Source: an uncultured Coriobacteriales bacterium
GTDB taxonomy: Bacteria > Actinomycetota > Coriobacteriia > Coriobacteriales > Atopobiaceae
NCBI GenBank assembly: GCA_946530775.1
Contig: CAMNAH010000004.1
Span: 1 to 16,222 of the forward strand
Direction of reading: 5' to 3'
DNA length: 16,222 nt
The notes below the pieces were generated by a model, which worked only from the letters and a program-made list of their open reading frames with translations, had not been told where the DNA came from and made no database searches. A program made the position numbers and the translations under genes. Shown in pieces: positions 1 to 6,432 of the stretch. Position 1 is the first letter of the stretch; each line of letters begins with the position of its first letter.

Positions 1-2
1 GA

Positions 3-230
3 TTCATGATGGTGGAGGTCATGCTCAAGAGCGGCAGCATCTGGCCGTGCATCATGTTCCACATGGTCAACAACGCGCTCACGATCTTCGAGGACGAGGC
101 GGCCGGCCTTGCTCTCTTCGGAACCGCAGAGATGTCCGTCGTCGCAGCGGTGGGCACCGGCGCGCTGATCTCGCTCGCCTATGCCGTCTATCTTGCCAAG
201 GCGCTTCCCGATGCGGAGCAAGCCCGATAG
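3..230 (+). CDS. CPBP-family intramembrane protease, C-terminal fragment (5' end outside window)
   Basis: The reading frame is open from the window edge to the TAG at 228-230, so only the last ~75 residues are present. The stretch GSIWPCIMFHMVNNALTIF has the pattern of the third conserved motif of CPBP (CAAX protease/bacteriocin-processing, Rce1-like) proteins, a membrane helix with a histidine and an asparagine (H..N) at the active site. It is followed by one more predicted helix (about AEMSVVAAVGTGALISLAYAVYLA) and a short charged tail. CPBP proteins are multi-pass membrane proteases or protease-like scaffolds; the substrate cannot be told. Motifs 1 (EExxxR) and 2 lie upstream of the window. 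The ATG at 6 is internal, not a start. A second CPBP domain occurs at 13774-14820. Confidence 0.72.
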   Translation, partial: FMMVEVMLKSGSIWPCIMFHMVNNALTIFEDEAAGLALFGTAEMSVVAAVGTGALISLAYAVYLAKALPDAEQAR

Positions 231-250
231 CACCGCGGCCGTCTGTTTGG

Positions 251-281
251 GGTATGCTGGATAATTGCTCCAAACAGAAGG
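251..281 (+). promoter_or_regulatory. Probable promoter (-10 TATGCT) and RBS region for the nucleoid-protein gene
   Basis: TATGCT at 253-258 fits the TAnnnT form of the actinobacterial -10 box and lies 30 bases before the ATG at 288; GAAGGG at 278-283 is the ribosome-binding site. No good -35 hexamer is visible 16-18 bases upstream. The same hexamer recurs at a similar distance before other starts in this window. Confidence 0.35.
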
Positions 282-287
282 GATACC

Positions 288-1331
288 ATGCTCCGCACCA
301 ACCATGCCATCCTCCACGCCTTCGATTTCGAGGTGGGCAGCGCCTACCTCTCGCAGGCAGAGCTCCCGCTCGACGACCGCCAGACCAAGAGCTACGTGCA
401 GCGCCACCTGCGCCGCATCACCGCGAGCCCCGAGAGCCGCCACGGCGAGTTTGCCGAGGACAGCCTGTTCGCGGGCCAGCTCATGGACTACCTCTCGGGG
501 CAGAACGACTTCGTGGGGCTCTCCATCGAGGTGGCGCAGTGGTTTTGGGAGGAGCTGCGCCGCGCCGATGCCGTGGAGCAGGCGGACCTGCTTGTGGCTG
601 AGTTCGAGGAGACGGTCGAGATGAAGGGCGGCGCTGGCGAGGATGAGGCGCCCTCGTTCGAAGGCGATGCCCCGCGCTACTTCGCCGTGCTCGTGCTTCC
701 GCGCAAGCTCACCTTCTCGCATGAGCTCGATGCCGATATGAACGGCATCTTCAGAAACGACGGCACGCTGCCCAGCCCCACGCAGAAGATCGTGAGCTAC
801 CTGCTCGTGAACGAGCGCACCATGGCGATCGATTTCTCCGATAAGCCCCGCCTCATCGCCGGCCGCGAGGTCAACGTGATCGCCGACGACTTTCTCAAGT
901 GCCACGCGCGCCCCTCCGGCCGCGATGTGTTCACCGCCGTGTCGGCCATCGTGGAGGAGGTTTCCGAGCAGGCGGGCCTCTCGCCGGCGCTCGAGGTGCC
1001 GCGCGCCAAGGCAGTGCTCGCCAAGGCTGCCGAGATGGAGGAGGTCGTGTCGCCGCTCGCCGTGGGACGCGAGATCTTCGCCGACCGCGACGACCTGCGC
1101 GAGCGCTACGAGCGCGAGGTTGCCCAGCAGGAGCTCCCCGAGGAGGTGCCCGTGCGCCGCGGTGCTGCCAACCGCATGGCCAAGACCCACAGCATCCGCA
1201 CCGACACCGGCGTCACCATCACCTTCCCGTCCGACCTTGCCGACCGCAAGGGCTTCATCGACTTCTCGCGCGGCGACGATGGCCAGCTCACCATCACCAT
1301 CAGCCACGTCTCGCGCATCGACAACCGCTAA
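288..1331 (+). CDS. NA37/YejK-family nucleoid-associated protein
   Basis: 347 residues, close to the usual ~335-350 of the 37-kDa nucleoid-associated protein family (PF04245; YejK/NdpA in E. coli). Family-like features are the N-terminal ILHAFDFEVG segment, the long helical region with YVQRHLRRITASPESRHGEF, and the central FAVLVLPRKLTFSHELD strand-loop block followed by PSPTQKIVSYLLVNE. Family members bind DNA or associate with the nucleoid in the cytoplasm; the exact biochemical role is poorly defined. The ATG at 288 is preceded by GAAGGG. The gene ends 11 bases before hslO, whose Shine-Dalgarno (AAGGAG) overlaps this stop codon, so the two are probably co-transcribed and translationally coupled. 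GC content is as in core genes here. Confidence 0.8.
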   Translation: MLRTNHAILHAFDFEVGSAYLSQAELPLDDRQTKSYVQRHLRRITASPESRHGEFAEDSLFAGQLMDYLSGQNDFVGLSIEVAQWFWEELRRADAVEQADLLVAEFEETVEMKGGAGEDEAPSFEGDAPRYFAVLVLPRKLTFSHELDADMNGIFRNDGTLPSPTQKIVSYLLVNERTMAIDFSDKPRLIAGREVNVIADDFLKCHARPSGRDVFTAVSAIVEEVSEQAGLSPALEVPRAKAVLAKAAEMEEVVSPLAVGREIFADRDDLRERYEREVAQQELPEEVPVRRGAANRMAKTHSIRTDTGVTITFPSDLADRKGFIDFSRGDDGQLTITISHVSRIDNR

Positions 1332-1342
1332 GGAGCGTTTCC

Positions 1343-2269
1343 ATGCCCCAGGATAACGTCATCGATTTCGAAAACGAGAAGATCCGCCGCGGCGATCACA
1401 TGGTGCGCGGCACGGCGGCGGATGGCCTCATCCGCGCCATTGCCGTGACGGCGCGCACCACGGTGGAGACCGCGCACGAGAACCACAGCACGAGCTCCGT
1501 TGCCACCGCCGCGCTGGGGCGCCTCATGATGGGCGGCCTCATGATGGCGGCGATCTTCAAGAGCGAGGACGAGCTGCTCACCCTGCAGATCGCGGGCGAC
1601 GGTCCGCTGGGCGGCATCACGGTCACGGCTAACAGCAAGGGCCAGGTCAAGGGCTTCGTCAACCATCCCAACGTGTGGCTGCCGCCCAATGGCCTGGGCA
1701 AGCTCGACGTGGGCGGTGCCATCGGCAGCGGGTCGCTCACCGTGGTGCATGACCTTCCCGGTGCCGAGCCCTATACCAGCCAGGTGGGTCTCGTCTCGGG
1801 CGAGATCGGCGACGACCTTGCGGCATACTTCCTGCTCTCCGACCAGATTCCCACCTCGGTGGGCGTGGGCGTGCTCGTGAACGGCGATACCACCGTGCGT
1901 CAGGCGGGCGGCTTCATCCTCCAGCTCATGCCCGGCTACGACGACGCGCTCATCGACCGTCTCGAGGCAAACCTCACGGGCATCAGCTCGGTGACCGACA
2001 TGCTCGAGCAGGGCATGGGGCCGAGCGAGATCCTCGGCTACTTGCTGCGCGATCTGGGCTACGAGGAGCTGGGCGTGTCTCCCGTGGAGTTCTATTGCGG
2101 CTGCGATCACGAGCGCGCCAAGCGCGCCGCGCTTGCGCTGGGCAAGGAGGAGCTCCGCGACATGATCGCCAAGAACGAGACGGCCGAGATCTACTGCCAC
2201 TTCTGCGGCAAGCGCCACTATCTCACGCCTGACGAGCTCCGCGAGCTGCTTAACGAGGAACAAGCCTAA
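1343..2269 (+). CDS. hslO: Hsp33 family redox-regulated molecular chaperone
   Basis: 308 residues, the normal Hsp33 length. The C-terminus holds the diagnostic zinc/redox switch: C252-x-C254 (YCGC) and, 31 residues on, C285-x-x-C288 (YCHFCG). Under oxidative stress these cysteines form disulfides, release zinc and turn the cytosolic protein into a holdase. The N-terminal domain shows the usual features: MVRGTAADGLIRAIAVTAR, AAALGRLMMGGLMMAA, LQIAGDGPLGGI and VKGFVNHP. The frame is open far upstream, but the ATG at 1343 gives the family N-terminus and has AAGGAG at 1330-1335; longer starts would overlap the upstream gene wholesale. The stop TAA at 2267-2269 interlocks with the stop of the convergent nuclease gene, and no terminator hairpin separates them. 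Confidence 0.95.
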   Translation: MPQDNVIDFENEKIRRGDHMVRGTAADGLIRAIAVTARTTVETAHENHSTSSVATAALGRLMMGGLMMAAIFKSEDELLTLQIAGDGPLGGITVTANSKGQVKGFVNHPNVWLPPNGLGKLDVGGAIGSGSLTVVHDLPGAEPYTSQVGLVSGEIGDDLAAYFLLSDQIPTSVGVGVLVNGDTTVRQAGGFILQLMPGYDDALIDRLEANLTGISSVTDMLEQGMGPSEILGYLLRDLGYEELGVSPVEFYCGCDHERAKRAALALGKEELRDMIAKNETAEIYCHFCGKRHYLTPDELRELLNEEQA

Positions 2270-3321
2270 CAGTCGACTGCTTGGGGGAGGCTCCTTCTCT
2301 CGAACTCACGTTTATTGCGCTCGATGACGCTGATAAGGTCTTCTTCGGTTGGAAGCCGGGTCAGGTATTCTGCTGCAAGCAGCGGGTTTCCGTCTGCAAG
2401 CGCAGAGTATCGTGCGACCGTCTCGGAATGCTCGGCGCAGAGGATGAGCCCAACCGTGGGGTTTGCTCCATCTGGACGATAGAGATCATCATAGAGCCTC
2501 CGATAGAAGTCCATCTGTCCGACATCTTGCGGTGTGAGCTTTCCCGTTTTCAAGTCGATGAGCACGAAGCAGTTGAGCAGATAGTTATAGAACACGAGGT
2601 CTATGTAGTAGTCATCGGCCCCGTCACTAAGACGTTTCTGACGCCCGACGAATGAAAAGCCGTTTCCGAGCTCGAGCAGAAACGCCTGCAGGCTATCAAT
2701 TAATGCCTGCTCGAGGTCGGCTTCGAGTAGCCCCTCGGAATCGATATCGAGGAATTCGAGCACATAGGGGTCTTTGAAGACGTTGTCCATAGCGTTAGCC
2801 TCAGGTTTGCCAGTGTGATCGGCCTGTTCGATATCAGTGGCTTTCTGAGAATGAAGCAGACGATCATATTGATGCGAATCAATTTGGCGCTTGAGTTCGC
2901 GCTCGCTCCAATGGCCTTCTGCGGCGGCATTGGCATACCATGTTCGGGCCTCTTCAGACCCCACACGCATGATTCTTCTGTAGTGAGACCAGCTCAATTC
3001 GGTACGCAGTGTGTGCCGAATTGGGAAGGTTTGGTAGAACTGCCTCATTTGTCGTAGATTGCGCTCGGTGAAGCCTTTCCCGAACTCGGTGGTTAAACGC
3101 ATGGAGAGATAGTCGAGCAGATGCTTGCCATATTCTGCGCGCTCCCCGACTTCCTCTGAGATGCGTTTTCCTATCTTCCAATAGGTCTCGACGATGATAT
3201 TGTTTACTGCCTGAGCGGTTTTATGCCGTGCCTGCTCGAGCAGTTGCCTTATGTCGGTATAGACGAGCTCCTCACCCGCTTTGGAATCGTTGGGATTGCT
3301 CACTACGATTGGCTCATCCAT
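2266..3321 (-). CDS. DUF1016 / YhcG-like PD-(D/E)XK nuclease domain protein
   Basis: 351 residues. The N-terminal DUF1016_N part (about 20-165) is helical and contains the family pattern IRQLLEQAR, VETYWKIGKRISE, YGKHLLDYLSMRLTTEFGKGFTERNLRQMRQFY and LSWSHYRRIM. The C-terminal part (about 175-335) is the YhcG PD-(D/E)XK nuclease domain: DPYVLEFL, D241 (YYIDLVFYN), then D256-L-K258 in VLIDLKTGKL and a conserved Q near 269. All core catalytic positions look intact. Relatives occur alone or inside type I restriction-modification loci; here no hsd genes are nearby, so it is a solitary copy and its substrate is unknown. The start is set at the ATG at 3321 because AGGAGG lies eight bases upstream; an 18-residue longer frame lacks a comparable site. 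Base composition is clearly more AT-rich than its neighbours, suggesting horizontal acquisition. It reads in the same direction as galM, 78 bases downstream of it. Confidence 0.85.
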   Translation of the reverse strand: MDEPIVVSNPNDSKAGEELVYTDIRQLLEQARHKTAQAVNNIIVETYWKIGKRISEEVGERAEYGKHLLDYLSMRLTTEFGKGFTERNLRQMRQFYQTFPIRHTLRTELSWSHYRRIMRVGSEEARTWYANAAAEGHWSERELKRQIDSHQYDRLLHSQKATDIEQADHTGKPEANAMDNVFKDPYVLEFLDIDSEGLLEADLEQALIDSLQAFLLELGNGFSFVGRQKRLSDGADDYYIDLVFYNYLLNCFVLIDLKTGKLTPQDVGQMDFYRRLYDDLYRPDGANPTVGLILCAEHSETVARYSALADGNPLLAAEYLTRLPTEEDLISVIERNKREFERRSLPQAVDC

Positions 3322-3399
3322 ATATGCCTCCTGACGTATGGAACATATCCCAAGTGTGACAGAGGCACTGGACAAAAATAGAACGTCTGTTTGTAATCG

Positions 3400-4449
3400 C
3401 TAGCGCGTCGAGAACGCGAATACCGTGCGCGAGCGGTAGGGGCGCTCGGGCGAGAAGACCGGCTGCGGCCAGTCGGCATGGTTGATCGCATCGGGATAGA
3501 ACTGCGTCTCGAGGCAGAGCGCATCGTGCGGACCATAGGATGCGCCGTCCTTGCAGCGGCTCTCGTGGAGCGTGTTGCCGATGTAGAGCTGCACGCCGGG
3601 GGTGTCGGTGAGCACGTCCATCTTGATGCCGCTCTCATCGCCGATAAGCGTGATCGTGCGGCGCACCTCGCCATACGGCGTGGAGAAGCACATGTTGTGG
3701 TCGTAGCCGCCAAACTCGGCGACACGTGCCTCGGGGGCGTCGATGCGCGCCCCGATGCGCTGCGGCGTGCGGAAGTCCATCGCCGTGCCTTCGACCTCGG
3801 GCAGCACGCCGGTGGGGATGAGCTCGGAGTCCACCTCGGTATAGCGGTCTGCGTCCATCTGCAGCACGTGGTCGAGGATGCTGCCCGCATCATGTCCGTT
3901 GAGATTGAAATAGGAGTGCTGCGTCATGTTGATGACGGTCCGGGCGTTGGGATCCGCTGCGTAGTCAGCGATGACCTCGTCATTCTCGGTGAGCATGTAG
4001 GTCACGTTCACGCTCACGGCGCCGGGGAAGCCCTGATCGCCGTCGGGCGAATCCAGATGGAACGTCACAGCATTGCGTTCCTCGTCAACCGTTGCCTGCC
4101 ACATGCGCTGGAACCAGTAATCGGGGCCCGAGTGCAGGTTGTTGGCGTTGTTGTTCACCCCAAGGCGGTACTCCACGCCGTCGAGCGAGAAGCGCGCACG
4201 GCCGATGCGATTGGCGCAACGCCCCACGGTGGCACCCAGGTTGACGGGATTGTCGAGGTAGCTTTCGGCGCAGTCGAGTCCGAGCACCACATCGCGGAGC
4301 TGTCCCTGCTCATCGCGCGCATAGAGCCGCGTGATGCAGGCGCCGAGGTCGATGAGCTCGAGGCGCATGCCGTGGCCGTTCTCGATTGCGAAGAGCTTGA
4401 CGTCCGTGCCGTCGGCGAGGGTTCCAAACGTAGAGACTGCGATGGTCAC
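3400..4449 (-). CDS. galM: Galactose mutarotase (aldose 1-epimerase)
   Basis: 349 residues, typical for GalM. It interconverts alpha- and beta-anomers of galactose or related hexoses in the cytoplasm, feeding the Leloir pathway. Catalytic landmarks are present and in order: H106 (NNLHSG), H178 (TQHSYFNLNG) and the general base E314 (LETQFYPD); GRCANRIGRARFSLDG and GGYDHN are further family blocks. I place the start at GTG 4449, with GAAAGGA six to seven bases upstream and MTIAVSTFG as N-terminus; an in-frame ATG at 4488 would add 13 residues and lacks a good RBS. No galK/galT/galE is adjacent. It diverges from an RpiB-type isomerase, which hints at joint regulation of sugar metabolism. Possibly transcribed through into the DUF1016 nuclease gene. 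Confidence 0.93.
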   Translation of the reverse strand: MTIAVSTFGTLADGTDVKLFAIENGHGMRLELIDLGACITRLYARDEQGQLRDVVLGLDCAESYLDNPVNLGATVGRCANRIGRARFSLDGVEYRLGVNNNANNLHSGPDYWFQRMWQATVDEERNAVTFHLDSPDGDQGFPGAVSVNVTYMLTENDEVIADYAADPNARTVINMTQHSYFNLNGHDAGSILDHVLQMDADRYTEVDSELIPTGVLPEVEGTAMDFRTPQRIGARIDAPEARVAEFGGYDHNMCFSTPYGEVRRTITLIGDESGIKMDVLTDTPGVQLYIGNTLHESRCKDGASYGPHDALCLETQFYPDAINHADWPQPVFSPERPYRSRTVFAFSTR

Positions 4450-4570
4450 GTTCAATCCTTTCAACGGAATGTATCTGCTATTCAGCATAGACGTTTGCCC
4501 GACCCTGAGGTGCCGAGGATATGCTGTAGACAGTGCGTATGCGCCAGCATTCGATTACGGGGAGGCAATC
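4450..4570. promoter_or_regulatory. Divergent promoter region, galM / RpiB-type isomerase, with mirrored TATGCTG boxes
   Basis: This 121-bp gap must carry both promoters. A 7-bp inverted repeat, CAGCATA at 4483-4489 and TATGCTG at 4520-4526, is separated by 30 bases. Each arm reads as TATGCT, a plausible -10 box, in the direction of its own gene, 35 and 46 bases before galM and the isomerase. Each promoter's -35 would then lie within the 30-base spacer, so the two polymerases would compete. -35 matches are weak (TTGCCC at 4495-4500 is 19 bases from the forward box). Alternatively the inverted repeat is an operator. GGGGAGG at 4558-4564 is the isomerase RBS. Confidence 0.4.
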
Positions 4571-5032
4571 ATGAGAATCGCCATGGCGAACGACCATGCG
4601 GGAACCCAGCTCAAGAACCAGATCAAGGCGTGGCTCGAGGAGGAGGGCCACGAGGTGGTCGACTTCGGCACCTACGATGAGGAGGGCTGCGACCTCTCCG
4701 ACTTCATCTATCCCGCCTCGATGGCGGTGGCCAAGGGCGAGTGCGAGCGCGGCATCTTCGTCGATGGCGTGGGGTACGGCTCGGCGATGATCGCCAACAA
4801 GTTCCGCGGCATCTTCGCCTGCGTGTGCCAGGACCCCGTGTGCGCGGAGCTTGCGCGCCAGCATAACGACGCCAACGTGCTCTGCATCGGAGGAAAGCTC
4901 ATCGGTCCTGTGCTCGCGATGGCCATCGTGAAGACCTGGATGTCCACGGATGCCCTCACTGCCGAGAAGTACGCGCGTCGCCGCGACAAGGTCGCGGCCA
5001 TCGACGAGGAGCGCACCGTCGCGGTTGAGTAA
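4571..5032 (+). CDS. RpiB/LacA/LacB-family sugar-phosphate isomerase
   Basis: 153 residues, the usual size for this aldose-ketose isomerase family (RpiB: ribose-5-P/ribulose-5-P; LacAB: galactose-6-P/tagatose-6-P). Seen: N-terminal RIAMANDHAGTQLKNQIKAWL with the family's D8-H9, the phosphate-loop region GIFVDGVGYGSAMIANKFRGI (about 61-81), and QHNDANVLCIGGKLIG with H98. The catalytic cysteine of E. coli RpiB (in ILICGTG) aligns with D65 here (FVDGVG), so the chemistry or substrate may differ and I do not assign rpiB. ATG 4571 has GGGGAGG seven bases upstream; longer frames run into the divergent promoter. Divergent from galM, which would suit a role in galactose/tagatose or pentose phosphate use. 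Confidence 0.87.
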   Translation: MRIAMANDHAGTQLKNQIKAWLEEEGHEVVDFGTYDEEGCDLSDFIYPASMAVAKGECERGIFVDGVGYGSAMIANKFRGIFACVCQDPVCAELARQHNDANVLCIGGKLIGPVLAMAIVKTWMSTDALTAEKYARRRDKVAAIDEERTVAVE

Positions 5033-5048
5033 GGCTGTTCCAGAACGT

Positions 5049-5202
5049 TTTGCTCCCCTCAGGTAGGGGAGCAAACCACCTGGTCATATCTGTATAGAGC
5101 CGCTATTGCCGATTTGCTCCCCTCAGGTAGGGGAGCAAATCGTTCCAAAAGCTCCGCTTTCAAGGCTGGCGCACATTTGCTCTCTCATAGTGAGGGAGCA
5201 AA
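5049..5202. repeat. Palindromic repeat cluster 1: three 27-nt units at 64/63-base period
   Basis: Units lie at 5049-5075, 5113-5139 and 5176-5202, each exactly 27 nt, beginning TTTGCTC and ending GAGCAAA. Units 1 and 2 are identical (arms TTTGCTCCCCT / AGGGGAGCAAA, loop CAGGT). Unit 3 has a changed inner stem, yet still pairs over 12 bp with one G-T, through matched changes at stem positions 10 and 11. The spacers (37 and 36 nt) are unrelated to each other. The cluster fills the gap between the isomerase stop and the end of the Vsr/DUF559-like gene. No run of T follows the hairpins, so they are not classical terminators. A matching cluster lies on the other side of that gene. Confidence 0.85.
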
Positions 5203-5219
5203 TCCAATCCAACCATGTG

Positions 5220-6239
5220 CTATGAGAAGTGAATCTTTACTGCTCCAAAGGGGATGGCCGTTCCAAAGAGCGCAGCACTCACGCCCAGACCTGCCCGAGT
5301 TGCCTTCATCAGCCGCTCGAACAGACGCTTAGATGTGCCTTTCTTTGCACGTGTGGTGCTGGGAGTCCGTGGAATCTCGTCCTCGATGAGATTGACCAGC
5401 GCCTCGTATTCCTTGAAGTCAGATAGTCGATCGATATCCGCCGTATAGATGGTCCATTTCTCGTGGGCGAGTGCTTCTCGGCGTAAGCGATCCTTCTTCT
5501 CATCGGTATGGTAGGGCCCGCCGTTATATTCCAATCCGATTTTGATATCGGGCCATCCGAGATCAACCTTGCACGAGCCTGTTTTTGTGATGCGTGCCCC
5601 TGCCTTGCTGAGCATCACCTCTTTGTTGGGCATGGGAGGCAGAAATCCCTCCCCACCCATCTCGGATGGGAAGGTCAGCATGCATGCGAGGACCGTCTCC
5701 ATGGGAGATGCGCTGTCTTCGAGTATGTAAGGGAGTGCATGTTTCGCGGCACTGCGGCCGTGCATGCCCTTGAAAAGGTCGATGACCTCCTCGATGCGTT
5801 TCTTTGTCGTCAAGGGCTTGCGCTCATAGAATCCGGAAACCAGGGGCGCGAAGTGGCTGTAAGCACCGCAGAGCTCGAATCCGAGCACAACAAGTCCGAC
5901 AAACGACAGCTGGCTTGCCATCTGGATGAACACCAGCTCGGGACCGGATGTGTATATGTCTGGCGCCACCTGGCGCAGGAGATTTTCGGGTATCGGATCG
6001 GCAGACTGCATGTGCGTTCTAACTCGTGGTGATTGCGGTGACCTGCTCTGCCTTTTGGTAAGAATGTTTATCGGTGTTTGGGTAACGCCGAACCTTCGCA
6101 TCTCGATAGGATCGAGTTCGCGAATCGAGGGAGCCGCGGGAAGGACTAGCGGCTCTTGGATGATTGGCGAATTATCGAAAGAAGGAGGGATTGCACGAAG
6201 CCGTTCGAGAGCAGTGCTGTGACTGAGTATGATCGACAT
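5220..6239 (-). CDS. Hypothetical protein with Vsr/DUF559-like endonuclease fold
   Basis: 339 residues. The C-terminal half has a likely PD-(D/E)XK layout: E181 in SASPMETVLACMLTFP, D226 in CKVDLGWPD, E237 in IGLEYNGGPYH with H244, then RLRREALAHEKWTIYTADIDRL. This order (D, then E-Y-x-G...H, then R-R...L...W) is that of DUF559/Vsr-like nucleases. The N-terminus starts LSHSTALERLR, a pattern resembling AbiEi-like and related actinobacterial proteins, and a middle block ELVFIQMASQLSFVGLVVLGFELCGAY follows. The C-terminal ~40 residues are basic then hydrophobic. ATG 6239 has GGAGG eight bases upstream and a perfect -10 TATAAT at 6274-6269. The gene is more AT-rich than its neighbours and flanked by palindromic repeat clusters, suggesting acquired DNA. 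Nuclease activity and any toxin/defence role are inference. Confidence 0.62.
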   Translation of the reverse strand: MSIILSHSTALERLRAIPPSFDNSPIIQEPLVLPAAPSIRELDPIEMRRFGVTQTPINILTKRQSRSPQSPRVRTHMQSADPIPENLLRQVAPDIYTSGPELVFIQMASQLSFVGLVVLGFELCGAYSHFAPLVSGFYERKPLTTKKRIEEVIDLFKGMHGRSAAKHALPYILEDSASPMETVLACMLTFPSEMGGEGFLPPMPNKEVMLSKAGARITKTGSCKVDLGWPDIKIGLEYNGGPYHTDEKKDRLRREALAHEKWTIYTADIDRLSDFKEYEALVNLIEDEIPRTPSTTRAKKGTSKRLFERLMKATRAGLGVSAALFGTAIPFGAVKIHFS

Positions 6240-6261
6240 GGCGATGACCTCCGGTTTGGTT

Positions 6262-6300
6262 TTCGGGGATTATATCGGTCATCGATGTTGAAAAGTCGAC
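6262..6300 (-). promoter_or_regulatory. Promoter of the Vsr/DUF559-like gene (-10 TATAAT)
   Basis: Read on the minus strand, a perfect TATAAT lies at 6274-6269, about 30 bases before the ATG at 6239. The -35 is weak: TCGACT with a 19-base spacer, or GACTTT with 17. The leader would be roughly 20 nt and includes the GGAGG at 6249-6253. This is the best -10 match in the window. Confidence 0.55.
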
Positions 6301-6400
6301 TTTGTGAATAACTATTTTTTATAGCTGACAGCAGGCTGACAGTTATCTTGCAGAAATCTGTCACTAGATTAAGAAAGGCCTGCTTGCGAGGCCTTTTTCT
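6300..6400 (+). ncRNA. Candidate small RNA ending at the orphan terminator
   Basis: Inferred only from the orphan plus-strand terminator and the AT-rich sequence before it. TTGAAA at 6288-6293 and the AT-rich TAACTA nearby could be promoter elements, with poor spacing. Inside lie a direct repeat GCTGACAG (6324-6331 and 6335-6342) and a CTGTCA at 6358-6363 that can pair with the second copy. No open frame with an RBS is visible. It would lie upstream of, and antisense in direction to, the Vsr/DUF559-like gene without overlapping its coding part. Confidence 0.3.
6374..6400 (+). terminator. Rho-independent terminator with no plus-strand gene upstream
   Basis: AAAGGCCT (6374-6381), loop GCTTGCG, AGGCCTTT (6389-6396), continuing as a T-rich run to 6400 (TTTTTCT over 6394-6400). 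Strength and polarity point to the plus strand. The nearest plus-strand gene, the isomerase, ends 1.3 kb upstream with an opposing gene in between, so the terminator probably ends a short RNA that starts within about 6290-6330. Confidence 0.7.
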
Positions 6401-6432
6401 GTGTGATTCGGTTGTGTGACGGCATTGTGGTA

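Noticed and set aside
899..1342. N-terminal extension of Hsp33
   Set aside because: It overlaps the nucleoid-protein gene, reads as Arg/Ala/His-rich shadow, and the ATG at 1343 has a strong RBS and the family N-terminus.
3478..4680. Plus-strand open frame opposite galM
   Set aside because: No domain; it runs across the divergent promoter and into the isomerase start, while galM has all its catalytic residues.
5049..5202. Hairpins after the isomerase gene as rho-independent terminators
   Set aside because: None is followed by a T run on either strand, and three nearly equal copies at fixed spacing are not expected of terminators.
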